Origin: JBHHYN01 sp046757565
GTDB taxonomy: Bacteria > Pseudomonadota > Gammaproteobacteria > Eutrophobiales > Eutrophobiaceae
Assembly: GCA_046757565.1 (NCBI GenBank)
Contig: JBHHYN010000077.1
Coordinates: forward strand, 1-13,832
Reading direction: 5' to 3'
DNA length: 13,832 bases
The notes under the pieces are model-generated. The model worked only from the letters and a program-made list of their open reading frames with translations, was not told the DNA's origin and searched no databases. The translations under genes were made by a program, and so were the position numbers. Positions 1-6,482 of the stretch are shown in pieces. The stretch's first letter is position 1; every line of letters starts with the position of its first letter.

Positions 1-51
1 AGTTTTTATTCAAAAGTCTTTCTTGTTAACCCACAGATTCTGCTGAAGAGC

Positions 52-132
52 CATAATTTATTATCGCTATCCAACTCGGGGGCAAGCCTCCTAGATTTTC
101 GTTGGTTATTTTTCACTTTTACTATCTCTGTG
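52..132. repeat. Left copy of direct repeat flanking the gene block
   Basis: A 27-base core at 59-85 is identical to 13705-13731. Similarity continues imperfectly on both sides, to about 52 and 132 here and to about 13698 and 13775 in the other copy. Both copies run in the same orientation and lie outside all ten genes, so they bracket about 13.6 kb. The hairpin that is perfect in the right copy is decayed here: two positions of the stem differ, one of them a possible G-T pair. It could be a dispersed intergenic repeat of the host genome or the edge of an island. The sequence alone does not decide. Confidence 0.8.
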
Positions 133-150
133 TACTCTGTGTCTCCGTGG
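126..150. repeat. Short tandem CTCTGTG-type units
   Basis: Three imperfect head-to-tail units of 8-9 bases are visible: CTCTGTGTA, CTCTGTGT and CTCCGTGG. They end five bases before the stop codon of the FAD dehydrogenase on the minus strand. From memory, similar strings (on the other strand, CACAGAG units) recur between genes in many environmental bacterial genomes; this was not searched. In the right flanking repeat the matching stretch has drifted and keeps only fragments of the unit. Confidence 0.55.
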
Positions 151-154
151 TTAA

Positions 155-1282
155 TCAAATGTTAAAACGCGCAGGATCCATCGTTCCAGTAACAGCAGTA
201 CTCCTGTCAACAGGAAAGAATGAATCGGAACCGGTCAGCATACGTGCTCCGATTGCTGCCAGTGCGGGACTGATCTGAATCCCGTAACCACCCTGGCCGG
301 CAAACCAGAAAAATTTTTCATCATTCGGGTCAACACCCACTACTGGAAGCCGATCCGGTGCAAAAGTCCTCAACCCGGCCCATTGATGAGTAATGGTTTC
401 AACCCTTAACGTCGTCGCCCGTTCTATTTCATCAACACCTGTCGCGATGTCCAGGGCATCAGGCTGTATATCCTGGGGTTCCACGAGCTTTTCATCTGCC
501 GGGGAGCCGAGAATCAGACCGCCTTCTCTTTTGAAATAGTACCGTTCCGAAACGTCGGCGACCATATGCTGAAGTAAACTCATATCCAGGTCCTTTTGAG
601 GAAACAGGAAAACCGTTCTTTGTAAAGGCTTCAGGCCCAACACTGGAATTTTTGCCAGGGCAGCAATCTGATCCGCCCACGCTCCTGATGCATTGATCAG
701 GATTTTCCCGGAAAAATGCTCCTCCCCTGTTGAAACAAACCAGCCATCATGTGACCGTTCAATGTTTGAAACCCGCCTGCCGGGGAGTAGCCGTGCTCCA
801 AGCGACCTGGCCCTCTTCATATACGCGTGATGCAAACGAGCCACATCAATGTCAGCACCTCCCCGTTCAATCAGTCCGAACCGGGCAGCGTCTCTTCTGA
901 GGTAAGGTGCAATTTGCGTCAACTCAGCGGACTCAAGCCACTGTGTCTCGACTCCCTCGAGCTTCGCCTGTTTCTCGATCTCTTTCACGGTGTCACGCTC
1001 GTCCTTTCCGCCTACAAACAGCATTTCACGGGGATTCAGGAAACCGTTGTTCGAAAACGGTTTTAGGGGATTAGATAAAATACTCTCGCTATCGTAGGTC
1101 AACGCCCGGATGGCACCGCTTCCATAACAACGGGAAAGAATTGCGACCGATCGTCCGGTTGAGTGATAGCCAAAATCGGTCTCTCCCTCCAGCAACAGGG
1201 TTTTCCCATGCGCTGCCACCTCTGCTGCGATAGAAGTCCCTGCAATCCCGCCTCCAACTATCAGATAGTCGACAATATCCAT
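155..1282 (-). CDS. FAD-dependent D-amino-acid dehydrogenase, D-arginine dehydrogenase (DauA)-like
   Basis: Likely oxidises a D-amino acid to the 2-oxo acid and ammonia, with FAD as cofactor. Residues 9-14 (GGGIAG) form the FAD-binding glycine loop. GYHSTGRS (38-45), GADID (142-146), NASGAW (197-202), LGSPAD (258-263), WAGLRTF (301-307) and GQGGYGIQ (329-336) follow in the order found in Pseudomonas aeruginosa D-arginine dehydrogenase, as I remember it. The length of 375 residues is the same. Arg222, Tyr249 and Arg305, which bind the substrate carboxylate in that enzyme, are conserved at identical numbers, and so is Tyr53. Glu86 aligns with the Glu87 that favours basic substrates, across a one-residue gap. 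The active-site His48 is Ile here and Thr50 is Ser, so the substrate may differ. The ATG at 1282 has no clear ribosome-binding site. The gene is transcribed away from the neighbouring NSS permease. It ends directly against the flanking repeat. Confidence 0.88.
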   Translation of the reverse strand: MDIVDYLIVGGGIAGTSIAAEVAAHGKTLLLEGETDFGYHSTGRSVAILSRCYGSGAIRALTYDSESILSNPLKPFSNNGFLNPREMLFVGGKDERDTVKEIEKQAKLEGVETQWLESAELTQIAPYLRRDAARFGLIERGGADIDVARLHHAYMKRARSLGARLLPGRRVSNIERSHDGWFVSTGEEHFSGKILINASGAWADQIAALAKIPVLGLKPLQRTVFLFPQKDLDMSLLQHMVADVSERYYFKREGGLILGSPADEKLVEPQDIQPDALDIATGVDEIERATTLRVETITHQWAGLRTFAPDRLPVVGVDPNDEKFFWFAGQGGYGIQISPALAAIGARMLTGSDSFFPVDRSTAVTGTMDPARFNI

Positions 1283-1341
1283 GATTCTGAATCTTACTGC
1301 CAGCTAACAGACAATACTAATCGTTGTTCTATTGCAGGATG

Positions 1342-1361
1342 TGATTGCAGCAATCATACCA
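1342..1361 (-). promoter_or_regulatory. Putative promoter of the FAD dehydrogenase overlapped by a 15-base palindrome
   Basis: On the minus strand an extended -10 box, TGGTATGAT, occupies 1361-1353. The -35 match is weak, which extended -10 promoters tolerate. A perfect inverted repeat, TGATTGC-A-GCAATCA (1342-1356), overlaps the box and the expected start point about 64 bases before the ATG. Such overlap is typical of a repressor operator. A closely similar palindrome lies upstream of the thiamine decarboxylase at 9703-9717. A smaller palindrome, GATTC-T-GAATC (1283-1293), touches the start codon. Confidence 0.5.
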
Positions 1362-1424
1362 TTCATCAGTATCCTTACAGCCATATTTTGAATCCCTGAC
1401 CAAACTCCCCTTCGGGTCGCGGCC

Positions 1425-1457
1425 TTGTCGGACAACTACCAGCTATTGCTGTAGAAT
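1425..1457 (+). promoter_or_regulatory. Putative sigma70-type promoter of the first NSS permease gene
   Basis: A -35-like CGGACA (1429-1434, four of six consensus bases) is followed after 17 bases by TAGAAT (1452-1457, five of six). This would start transcription near 1464, about 85 bases before the TTG start. The -35 box lies within a small perfect palindrome, TTGTC-G-GACAA (1425-1435), which could be an operator. The assignment rests on motif match only. Confidence 0.4.
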
Positions 1458-1478
1458 GAATACGCCGGCACAACGGGG

Positions 1479-1523
1479 ACCGGATTAAACCGGTTGAGTG
1501 AGACAATTGGCAACCTCATCCGG
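1479..1523. promoter_or_regulatory. Overlapping CCGG-type inverted repeats in the permease leader
   Basis: ACCGG-ATTAAA-CCGGT (1479-1494) is a perfect five-base-arm inverted repeat. Its right arm is reused in a longer imperfect one: CCGGTTGAG (1490-1498) against CTCATCCGG (1515-1523), eight of nine bases pairing. The two are mutually exclusive as RNA hairpins. They lie in the leader, 25-70 bases before the start codon. They could be operators or a leader structure; no function is assigned. Confidence 0.35.
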
Positions 1524-1547
1524 TAAAAGTGTCGCAGACCGTTTCCT

Positions 1548-2945
1548 TTGGTAAATAAACAAAAATCAATGGCGACTGAATTCTCTCATGAACAGTGGTC
1601 CTCACGCCGCGCTTTTCTGCTGGCGGCGATCGGCAGTGCGGTGGGTCTCGGCAATATCTGGCGTTTCCCCTATATCACCGGAGTCAACGGCGGCGGCGCC
1701 TTTGTCATTATCTATTGTGGCTGTGTTCTCATTGTCGGCATTCCGCTGCTGATGGCGGAGATCTCCATTGGCCGTCGCGGTGGACAAAGCCCGATCCGCA
1801 CGATGCAGAAGTTGACGATGGAGGATAACCGCAGCAGTTTCTGGCACACTCTTGGCTGGCAGGCGGTTCTCACCCCAACCGTGGGCCTGATGTATTACAG
1901 CGTCGTGGCAGGCTGGACACTGGATTACGCGTTTTCGGCAATGACCGGCTCGTTTTCCGGACTCGGTTCAGAAAGTTCAGGGGAATATTTCGCAAAGATA
2001 ACCGGCAATCCGGGCAGAATGATACTCGGGCAGGGACTGTTTCTTGTCCTGACAATTATCATCGTGGCATCAGGCATAAAAAAGGGCCTGGAGAAAGCAG
2101 TGACTTATCTCATGCCCGGATTTGCGGTGATCCTGGCTGCGCTGGTGGGCTATGCAGCCGTGACCGCTGACTTTTCCGGCGCAGTGAAATTCCTGTTTAC
2201 TCCGGATTTCTCCAGGGTGACGCCGCAGGTGGTGCTGATGGCCATCGGTCAGGCATTTTTCTCCGTGAATGTTGCTGTAGGAGCATTAATCACCTATGGG
2301 GCATACATGCCAAAACACATCTCTATCCCTCGCGTTGCTGCAGTCATTGCTGTTGCTGACACAGGCGTGGCACTGCTGATGGGCCTGGTAATCTTTCCCC
2401 TGGTATTGAGTTTTGGACTGGCGCCGGGAGAGGGCCCGGGTCTCGTATTCGTAACCCTGCCTATCGCATTCGGACAGATGCCGCTGGGTGCTCTGTTTGG
2501 CACATTATTCTTCTTACTGATGACCATCGCGGCGCTGACATCCAGCATCGGCATGCTGGAACCATCGGTCTCATGGCTGGAGGAACATAAGGGTTTCAAA
2601 CGAACACCCGTTGCCATCGTCAGCGGCTGTTTTATCTGGATTTGCGGACTTGGAGCCCAATTTTCTTTTAGTATTCTTTCCGGCTTTACACCTCTGGATA
2701 AATTTCCCATGTTCGTGGGCAAAACGATTTTTGACCTGATGGATTTCACGACGGCAAATATTCTGATCCCTTGTGGCGGTCTGCTCATAGCGGTGTACGC
2801 CGGATGGATCATCAGCCGTGAATCAATCCAGGAGGAACTTGGACTCGGTCAGTCCAGGACATTTACCATCTGGCGCCTTCTGGTGCGCTTCGTTGCACCG
2901 GTTGCAATCATACTGGTGTTTATTTTCAACCTGGCAGGCGGATGA
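1548..2945 (+). CDS. Sodium-dependent amino-acid symporter, neurotransmitter:sodium symporter (NSS) family, copy A
   Basis: An inner-membrane permease that should import an amino acid together with sodium. The family signature GSAVGLGNIWRFPY (29-42) with NGGGAF (47-52) marks the broken first helix that holds substrate and sodium. Asn36 matches LeuT Asn27. Ala328, Thr331 and Ser332 match the LeuT second sodium site. In helix six, the position of LeuT Ser256 next to the substrate is Asn241. The 465 residues suit the 11-12-helix bacterial members, which include tryptophan (TnaT), tyrosine (Tyt1) and broad hydrophobic amino-acid (MhsT) carriers. TTG at 1548 is chosen because the paralogue at 5048-6418 also begins MVNK, followed shortly by an HExWSS-like segment; ATG at 1569 is the alternative. 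Neither has a ribosome-binding site. This is the only plus-strand gene, and it converges on the lyase gene with no visible terminator between them. Confidence 0.93.
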   Translation: MVNKQKSMATEFSHEQWSSRRAFLLAAIGSAVGLGNIWRFPYITGVNGGGAFVIIYCGCVLIVGIPLLMAEISIGRRGGQSPIRTMQKLTMEDNRSSFWHTLGWQAVLTPTVGLMYYSVVAGWTLDYAFSAMTGSFSGLGSESSGEYFAKITGNPGRMILGQGLFLVLTIIIVASGIKKGLEKAVTYLMPGFAVILAALVGYAAVTADFSGAVKFLFTPDFSRVTPQVVLMAIGQAFFSVNVAVGALITYGAYMPKHISIPRVAAVIAVADTGVALLMGLVIFPLVLSFGLAPGEGPGLVFVTLPIAFGQMPLGALFGTLFFLLMTIAALTSSIGMLEPSVSWLEEHKGFKRTPVAIVSGCFIWICGLGAQFSFSILSGFTPLDKFPMFVGKTIFDLMDFTTANILIPCGGLLIAVYAGWIISRESIQEELGLGQSRTFTIWRLLVRFVAPVAIILVFIFNLAGG

Positions 2946-2952
2946 GATATTA

Positions 2953-3921
2953 TTACAGTTGCGGCATTTTTCCGTTGAGGATATCAATCAGATAACTGGT
3001 GTTCAGGTTACCGCCTGAGATAACACACACAACCTTGCCCGGCCCGGCCCGGCCCGCAAGTGCTGCAGCGACCGGGGTTGCGCCCGCGCCCTCAACGATA
3101 AAATGATGGCGCTCATATAGCAGTCGAATTACATCGACAATCTCCTCAGCAGTCGCCATGACGGCACTGTCGATTAGTGTGCTGATTAATGGCCACATCT
3201 CTTCCAGCACGCGGCCGACCCCGAGTCCTGAAACAAAACTCGGCTGCACAGGGATCTCTACCGGGGAGCCGGCATCAAATGCCGCTGCCAGGGGTTCACA
3301 ATGATTTGATTCCGCACCCAGCACACGGGCATTGGATCCGAGTGCCTTCAAAGCAGATGCTATTCCCGTCGATAATCCACCACCACCGAAGGGAACCACG
3401 ACTGTTTCAACAGAAGGTAAATCCTCAAAAATCTCCAGGCCGACTGTAGCATCACCGGCGATAACATCGGCATCGGCAACCGGGTGGATAAAGTGTCCCT
3501 GAACGTCCTCATGGCCATGATCGGTGAGGACTTGCCACCACTCGCTGTCCGGCAGGTAACGGATCTCCGCACCGAGACGCTGTAACGCTTGCACTTTGTT
3601 GGAGGCGGCGTCCTCCGGCAGTAATACGGAGGCAGGAATACCCAGCATCCTGGCCGTGTAAGCAATGCCTTGCGCCATATTCCCTGAACTCGCGGTATAC
3701 ACACCGTCGGCAATTATCTCTTGTGGAGCATTCAGGATTGCATTCCCGGCCGGGCGGATCTTGAAAGCGCCGATAGGTTGAAGATTTTCAAGCTTGAGAT
3801 AGATCTCCGCCGGCGCATCCTCAACATTTAGTGGAATCAGCGGGGTCCGGACAGCGACTGGTTTCAAGCGCTCTGCGGCTGCATGAACAGCCTCAAGGCT
3901 TACCGGTTCAAGTGAATCCAT
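2953..3921 (-). CDS. Threonine-dehydratase-fold PLP ammonia-lyase, copy A
   Basis: A fold-type II PLP enzyme of the serine/threonine dehydratase group. It should remove water and ammonia from a beta-hydroxy amino acid to give a 2-oxo acid. Lys54 in IGAFKIRP is the expected PLP lysine; most threonine dehydratases have TGSFK-R-GA here. SSGNM (78-82) binds the carboxylate, FGGGGLS (178-184) holds the PLP phosphate, and SGGN (302-305) is the usual Ser near the pyridine nitrogen. At 322 residues there is no C-terminal regulatory domain, as in catabolic TdcB. Roughly half of its residues match the next gene (4018-5004). Other possible members include phenylserine dehydratase, hydroxyaspartate dehydratase and EutB of hydroxyectoine breakdown. 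The substrate is not determined. The ATG at 3921 has an in-frame TGA two codons upstream and no clear ribosome-binding site. It is the last gene of the minus-strand run. Confidence 0.87.
   Translation of the reverse strand: MDSLEPVSLEAVHAAAERLKPVAVRTPLIPLNVEDAPAEIYLKLENLQPIGAFKIRPAGNAILNAPQEIIADGVYTASSGNMAQGIAYTARMLGIPASVLLPEDAASNKVQALQRLGAEIRYLPDSEWWQVLTDHGHEDVQGHFIHPVADADVIAGDATVGLEIFEDLPSVETVVVPFGGGGLSTGIASALKALGSNARVLGAESNHCEPLAAAFDAGSPVEIPVQPSFVSGLGVGRVLEEMWPLISTLIDSAVMATAEEIVDVIRLLYERHHFIVEGAGATPVAAALAGRAGPGKVVCVISGGNLNTSYLIDILNGKMPQL
3037..3056. repeat. Four tandem GCCCG pentamers inside a lyase gene
   Basis: Four exact head-to-tail copies of the five-base unit GCCCG (plus strand) lie within the C-terminal part of lyase copy A, encoding residues around 289-296 (GRAGPGK). 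The unit is not a multiple of three, so gain or loss of one copy would shift the frame about 30 codons before the end. The paralogue lacks the repeat at the matching place. It may be chance in a G+C-rich codon stretch. Confidence 0.6.
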
Positions 3922-3979
3922 AAGTCAAAAACAATGGATAAAAAGAAATTATCGTAATGGAAACATTTCTCATGCATTT

Positions 3980-4010
3980 GAATCTTTTAGGGTCTCCTCC
4001 CTAATGATTC
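3980..4010 (-). other. Intergenic hairpin between the two lyase genes, AGGAGA in the loop
   Basis: On the minus-strand transcript GAATC and TTAGGG pair with CCCTAA and GATTC. This gives an 11-base-pair stem broken by a small internal loop, with a six-base loop reading AGGAGA. No run of U follows, so it does not look like a simple intrinsic terminator. It sits in the 96-base gap between lyase B and lyase A. It could stabilise or process the mRNA, or mask the purine-rich loop. No function is assigned. Confidence 0.5.
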
Positions 4011-4017
4011 ATAACTT

Positions 4018-5004
4018 TCAATTCCGTGAAGGAACGGAATCTTGCAGAATGGCGATCATGTCATTGACGTCAATATTTCCCCCACTTATCACGCAGACTG
4101 TTTTCCCATTCCCCGCCTGTCCTGAAAGGGCTGCAGCAACCGGGACGGCGCCTGCGCCTTCAGCAATCACATGATTTCGTTCAGCAAGAAATTTGACGGC
4201 ATTTGCCACCTGTTCCAGTGTAACCACCGCCGTATCATCGATAAGTTCACTGACAACCGGCCACATCCACGGTAAAACCGAACCCACCCCGATTCCGGAT
4301 ATAAAACAGTCTTTATGCGGGACATCGATCGGATGGCCCTCCTTAAAAGCAGTAGTAAGCGGTGTTGCCATCTCGGATTCACAGGCAATGATACGGACTC
4401 CCGGTTTTAACGCCCGAATTGCTGATGCGATGCCGCAGGAAAGACCACCACCACCAAACGGGATCAATACCGTATCCACATCGGGTAATTGTTCGATAAT
4501 CTCCAGGCCGATAGTCCCGTCCCCTGCCATGGCGCGTATATCTCCAACGCCATCAATAAATACACCTTTTGTATCCGGAGATGTGTGTGTCACGATAACG
4601 TCCCACCACTCATCAAAGGTAACACAGTGAACCGTTGCCCCAAGTTGTGACAAAACCTCGAGTTTTGAGTTGGGGGCACTGTCCGGGACGACAATATCGG
4701 CATGCAGTCCCAGCCTCGCGGCCGTCCAGGCTACTGCAATGCCCATATTGCCCGAACTGGCCGTAAACACCCCTCTAACCAGTTGCTCAGGCTCGAGGTT
4801 CAGGATAACGTTGGCGGCCGGGCGGACCTTAAAGGCGCCGATGGGTTGGAGATTTTCCAGCTTAAGGTATATGTCGGAATCCGTATCTTCCATATTCAGC
4901 TGAAGCAGTGGTGTGGTCATCACCATGTTCTGCAGCAGTTTGCGCGCAGCATAAATATCTTCAAGCTTTGCCGGATGAAGGGTTTGCGGTGTTATGTCAG
5001 CCAT
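4018..5004 (-). CDS. Threonine-dehydratase-fold PLP ammonia-lyase, copy B
   Basis: A paralogue of the enzyme at 2953-3921, with the same arrangement. Lys59 in IGAFKVRP is the PLP lysine, SSGNM is at 83-87, FGGGGLS at 183-189 and SGGN at 307-310. Its 328 residues carry only the catalytic domain. Both copies share the unusual QPIGAFK-R-PA around the lysine, so they form one subfamily distinct from ordinary IlvA or TdcB. The expected reaction is deamination of a beta-hydroxy amino acid to a 2-oxo acid. The substrate is unknown, and two copies may divide related substrates or stereoisomers. It lies 43 bases after the NSS permease B gene and 96 bases before lyase A on the same strand, so it is probably co-transcribed with both. 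A TATAAT string (minus strand, 5013-5008) lies directly before the ATG but has no well-spaced -35 box. Confidence 0.88.
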   Translation of the reverse strand: MADITPQTLHPAKLEDIYAARKLLQNMVMTTPLLQLNMEDTDSDIYLKLENLQPIGAFKVRPAANVILNLEPEQLVRGVFTASSGNMGIAVAWTAARLGLHADIVVPDSAPNSKLEVLSQLGATVHCVTFDEWWDVIVTHTSPDTKGVFIDGVGDIRAMAGDGTIGLEIIEQLPDVDTVLIPFGGGGLSCGIASAIRALKPGVRIIACESEMATPLTTAFKEGHPIDVPHKDCFISGIGVGSVLPWMWPVVSELIDDTAVVTLEQVANAVKFLAERNHVIAEGAGAVPVAAALSGQAGNGKTVCVISGGNIDVNDMIAILQDSVPSRN

Positions 5005-5047
5005 GAAATTATAAGCTACGTGCAGCAGTCAATTGCGTGGTCAAAAA

Positions 5048-6418
5048 TCAGGTCAGGTTAAAAAAGAAGATGGTCAGCACGGCAATCGGCCCTATCCAGC
5101 GGACTAAAAAACGCCACACCGAATAAGTCACACCATCCCTCAGAGCCAGCTCCCTCACAGTTGTTTTTCTGGGTAATATCCAACCGGCAAAGATCGCGAT
5201 AAACAAGCCGCTTATGGGAAGCAGAATAGTAATCGACAGGTACTCGCTCAATTCAAAAATTGTCTTCCCCTTTAACAGGGATATAAATTCAAGAGGATGG
5301 AAGTCCTTCAAGAGATTAAAAGAGAGGACAGTACCAAAACCAGACAGCCAGGCAATCAACCCGATGACCAGTGTGGTGGTAATGCGCTTGATTCCACGAT
5401 GTTCTTCCGCCCAGGCCACGATAGGCTCAAGCGTGGCGATTAATGAAGTCAGCCCCGCAATCGCAAGGAGCAGGAAAAAGGCCGCTCCGATAAGATTGCC
5501 ACCGAACATCTGGCCGAAGGCGATGGGCAGTGTTACAAATACCAGTCCGGGCCCGCCGTCCGGTGACAACCCGTAACTGAAAACAACCGGGAATATTGCG
5601 ATACCGGCCAGAATGGCAACACCCGCATCCGCAAACACAATGATTGCGGTCGTTTTCGGGACAGAGACGCCGTCAGGTAAATAGGCGCCGTAGATCATCA
5701 TCGCGCCGGCGCCGATTGTCACAGAAAAGAATGCCTGGCTTGATGCCAACAGGAAACTTTCAGCCGTCAACCTGGAGAAATCCGGCTTCAGCAGAAAATT
5801 TATCCCGGCCAGAAAGTCAGCAGTCACCGCAGCGTAAATCACCAGACCCAGAAGGAGGGTGAAGAGCGCCGGCATCATCCACATAATTGCCGCCTCAATT
5901 CCTTTATGCAGACCCCGGGCCACGATCCAGACGGTAAGCCCCATAAAGATACTGTGCCAGAATGCCAGCCGGTACGGATCCGCGAGTAATGCATCAAACA
6001 GACCCTGTGTCCCGGCCCTGCCAAGTCCCTGAAACTGGCCCATGGCGGATTTGAGGCTGAAATCCAGTGCCCAGCCGCCAATGACGCTGTAAAAAGTCAT
6101 GACTACGAAGGCGATAAACACAGCCAGCCAACCGGCAAGCCCCCAGGCCGGACTCCTGCCTTCTGCAATAGCAAGTGTGCGCATGGTATTGATGGGGCTC
6201 TGCCGGCCCATTCGACCGATCATGATTTCTCCGGTCAGGATCGGCAGCGCAATAAAGGTCACACAGGCAAGATAAACCAGCACGAATGCCCCGCCACCGT
6301 TGGCGCCTGCCAGATAGGGGAAGCGCCAGATATTTCCCAGGCCCACCGCACTGCCGATTGCAGAGAGTACAAACAGTGTGGTGGAAGACCAGATCTCGTG
6401 TGTGGATTTATTTACCAT
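5048..6418 (-). CDS. Sodium-dependent amino-acid symporter, NSS family, copy B
   Basis: A second inner-membrane NSS permease, clearly homologous along its length to copy A. GSAVGLGNIWRFPY (22-35) and NGGGAF (40-45) mark the first helix. The helix-eight stretch AGLTSLI keeps the Ala, Thr and Ser of the LeuT second sodium site. At the LeuT Ser256 position in helix six this copy has Thr where copy A has Asn, so the two permeases probably differ in substrate. The ATG at 6418 gives 456 residues and an MVNK start shared with copy A. An upstream in-frame TTG at 6451 would add eleven residues but has no ribosome-binding site and no matching homology. It follows the PLP decarboxylase by 64 bases and precedes lyase B by 43. 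This is a permease-lyase pair like the one formed by copy A and lyase A, though the strands are arranged differently. Confidence 0.92.
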   Translation of the reverse strand: MVNKSTHEIWSSTTLFVLSAIGSAVGLGNIWRFPYLAGANGGGAFVLVYLACVTFIALPILTGEIMIGRMGRQSPINTMRTLAIAEGRSPAWGLAGWLAVFIAFVVMTFYSVIGGWALDFSLKSAMGQFQGLGRAGTQGLFDALLADPYRLAFWHSIFMGLTVWIVARGLHKGIEAAIMWMMPALFTLLLGLVIYAAVTADFLAGINFLLKPDFSRLTAESFLLASSQAFFSVTIGAGAMMIYGAYLPDGVSVPKTTAIIVFADAGVAILAGIAIFPVVFSYGLSPDGGPGLVFVTLPIAFGQMFGGNLIGAAFFLLLAIAGLTSLIATLEPIVAWAEEHRGIKRITTTLVIGLIAWLSGFGTVLSFNLLKDFHPLEFISLLKGKTIFELSEYLSITILLPISGLFIAIFAGWILPRKTTVRELALRDGVTYSVWRFLVRWIGPIAVLTIFFFNLT

Positions 6419-6440
6419 TCTTTTTGGTGATTGGTAATTG

Positions 6441-6451
6441 TTGATTATCAA
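6441..6451. promoter_or_regulatory. Small palindrome upstream of NSS permease B
   Basis: TTGAT-T-ATCAA is a perfect five-base-arm palindrome with a one-base centre. It lies 23-33 bases before the permease B ATG, in the 64-base gap after the PLP decarboxylase. The length is short enough to be chance in A+T-rich DNA. Confidence 0.25.
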
Positions 6452-6482
6452 ATAAACCAGTAAACCCGTTAGCTGTTATCAA

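Noticed and set aside
2294..2812. 172-codon open frame on the minus strand
   Set aside because: It is antisense to NSS permease A, which is intact with all its helices. Its composition is that of a complementary-strand shadow.
3900..3977. Possible 25-codon leader peptide before lyase A (minus strand, ATG at 3977)
   Set aside because: The AGGAG string is about 17 bases from its ATG and sits in a hairpin loop. The peptide has no run of regulatory codons typical of attenuation.
5008..5032. TTGACT and TATAAT boxes before lyase B on the minus strand
   Set aside because: The spacer is only 13 bases, too short for a normal sigma70 promoter, and the -10 box lies five bases from the ATG. The gene is better placed inside an operon.
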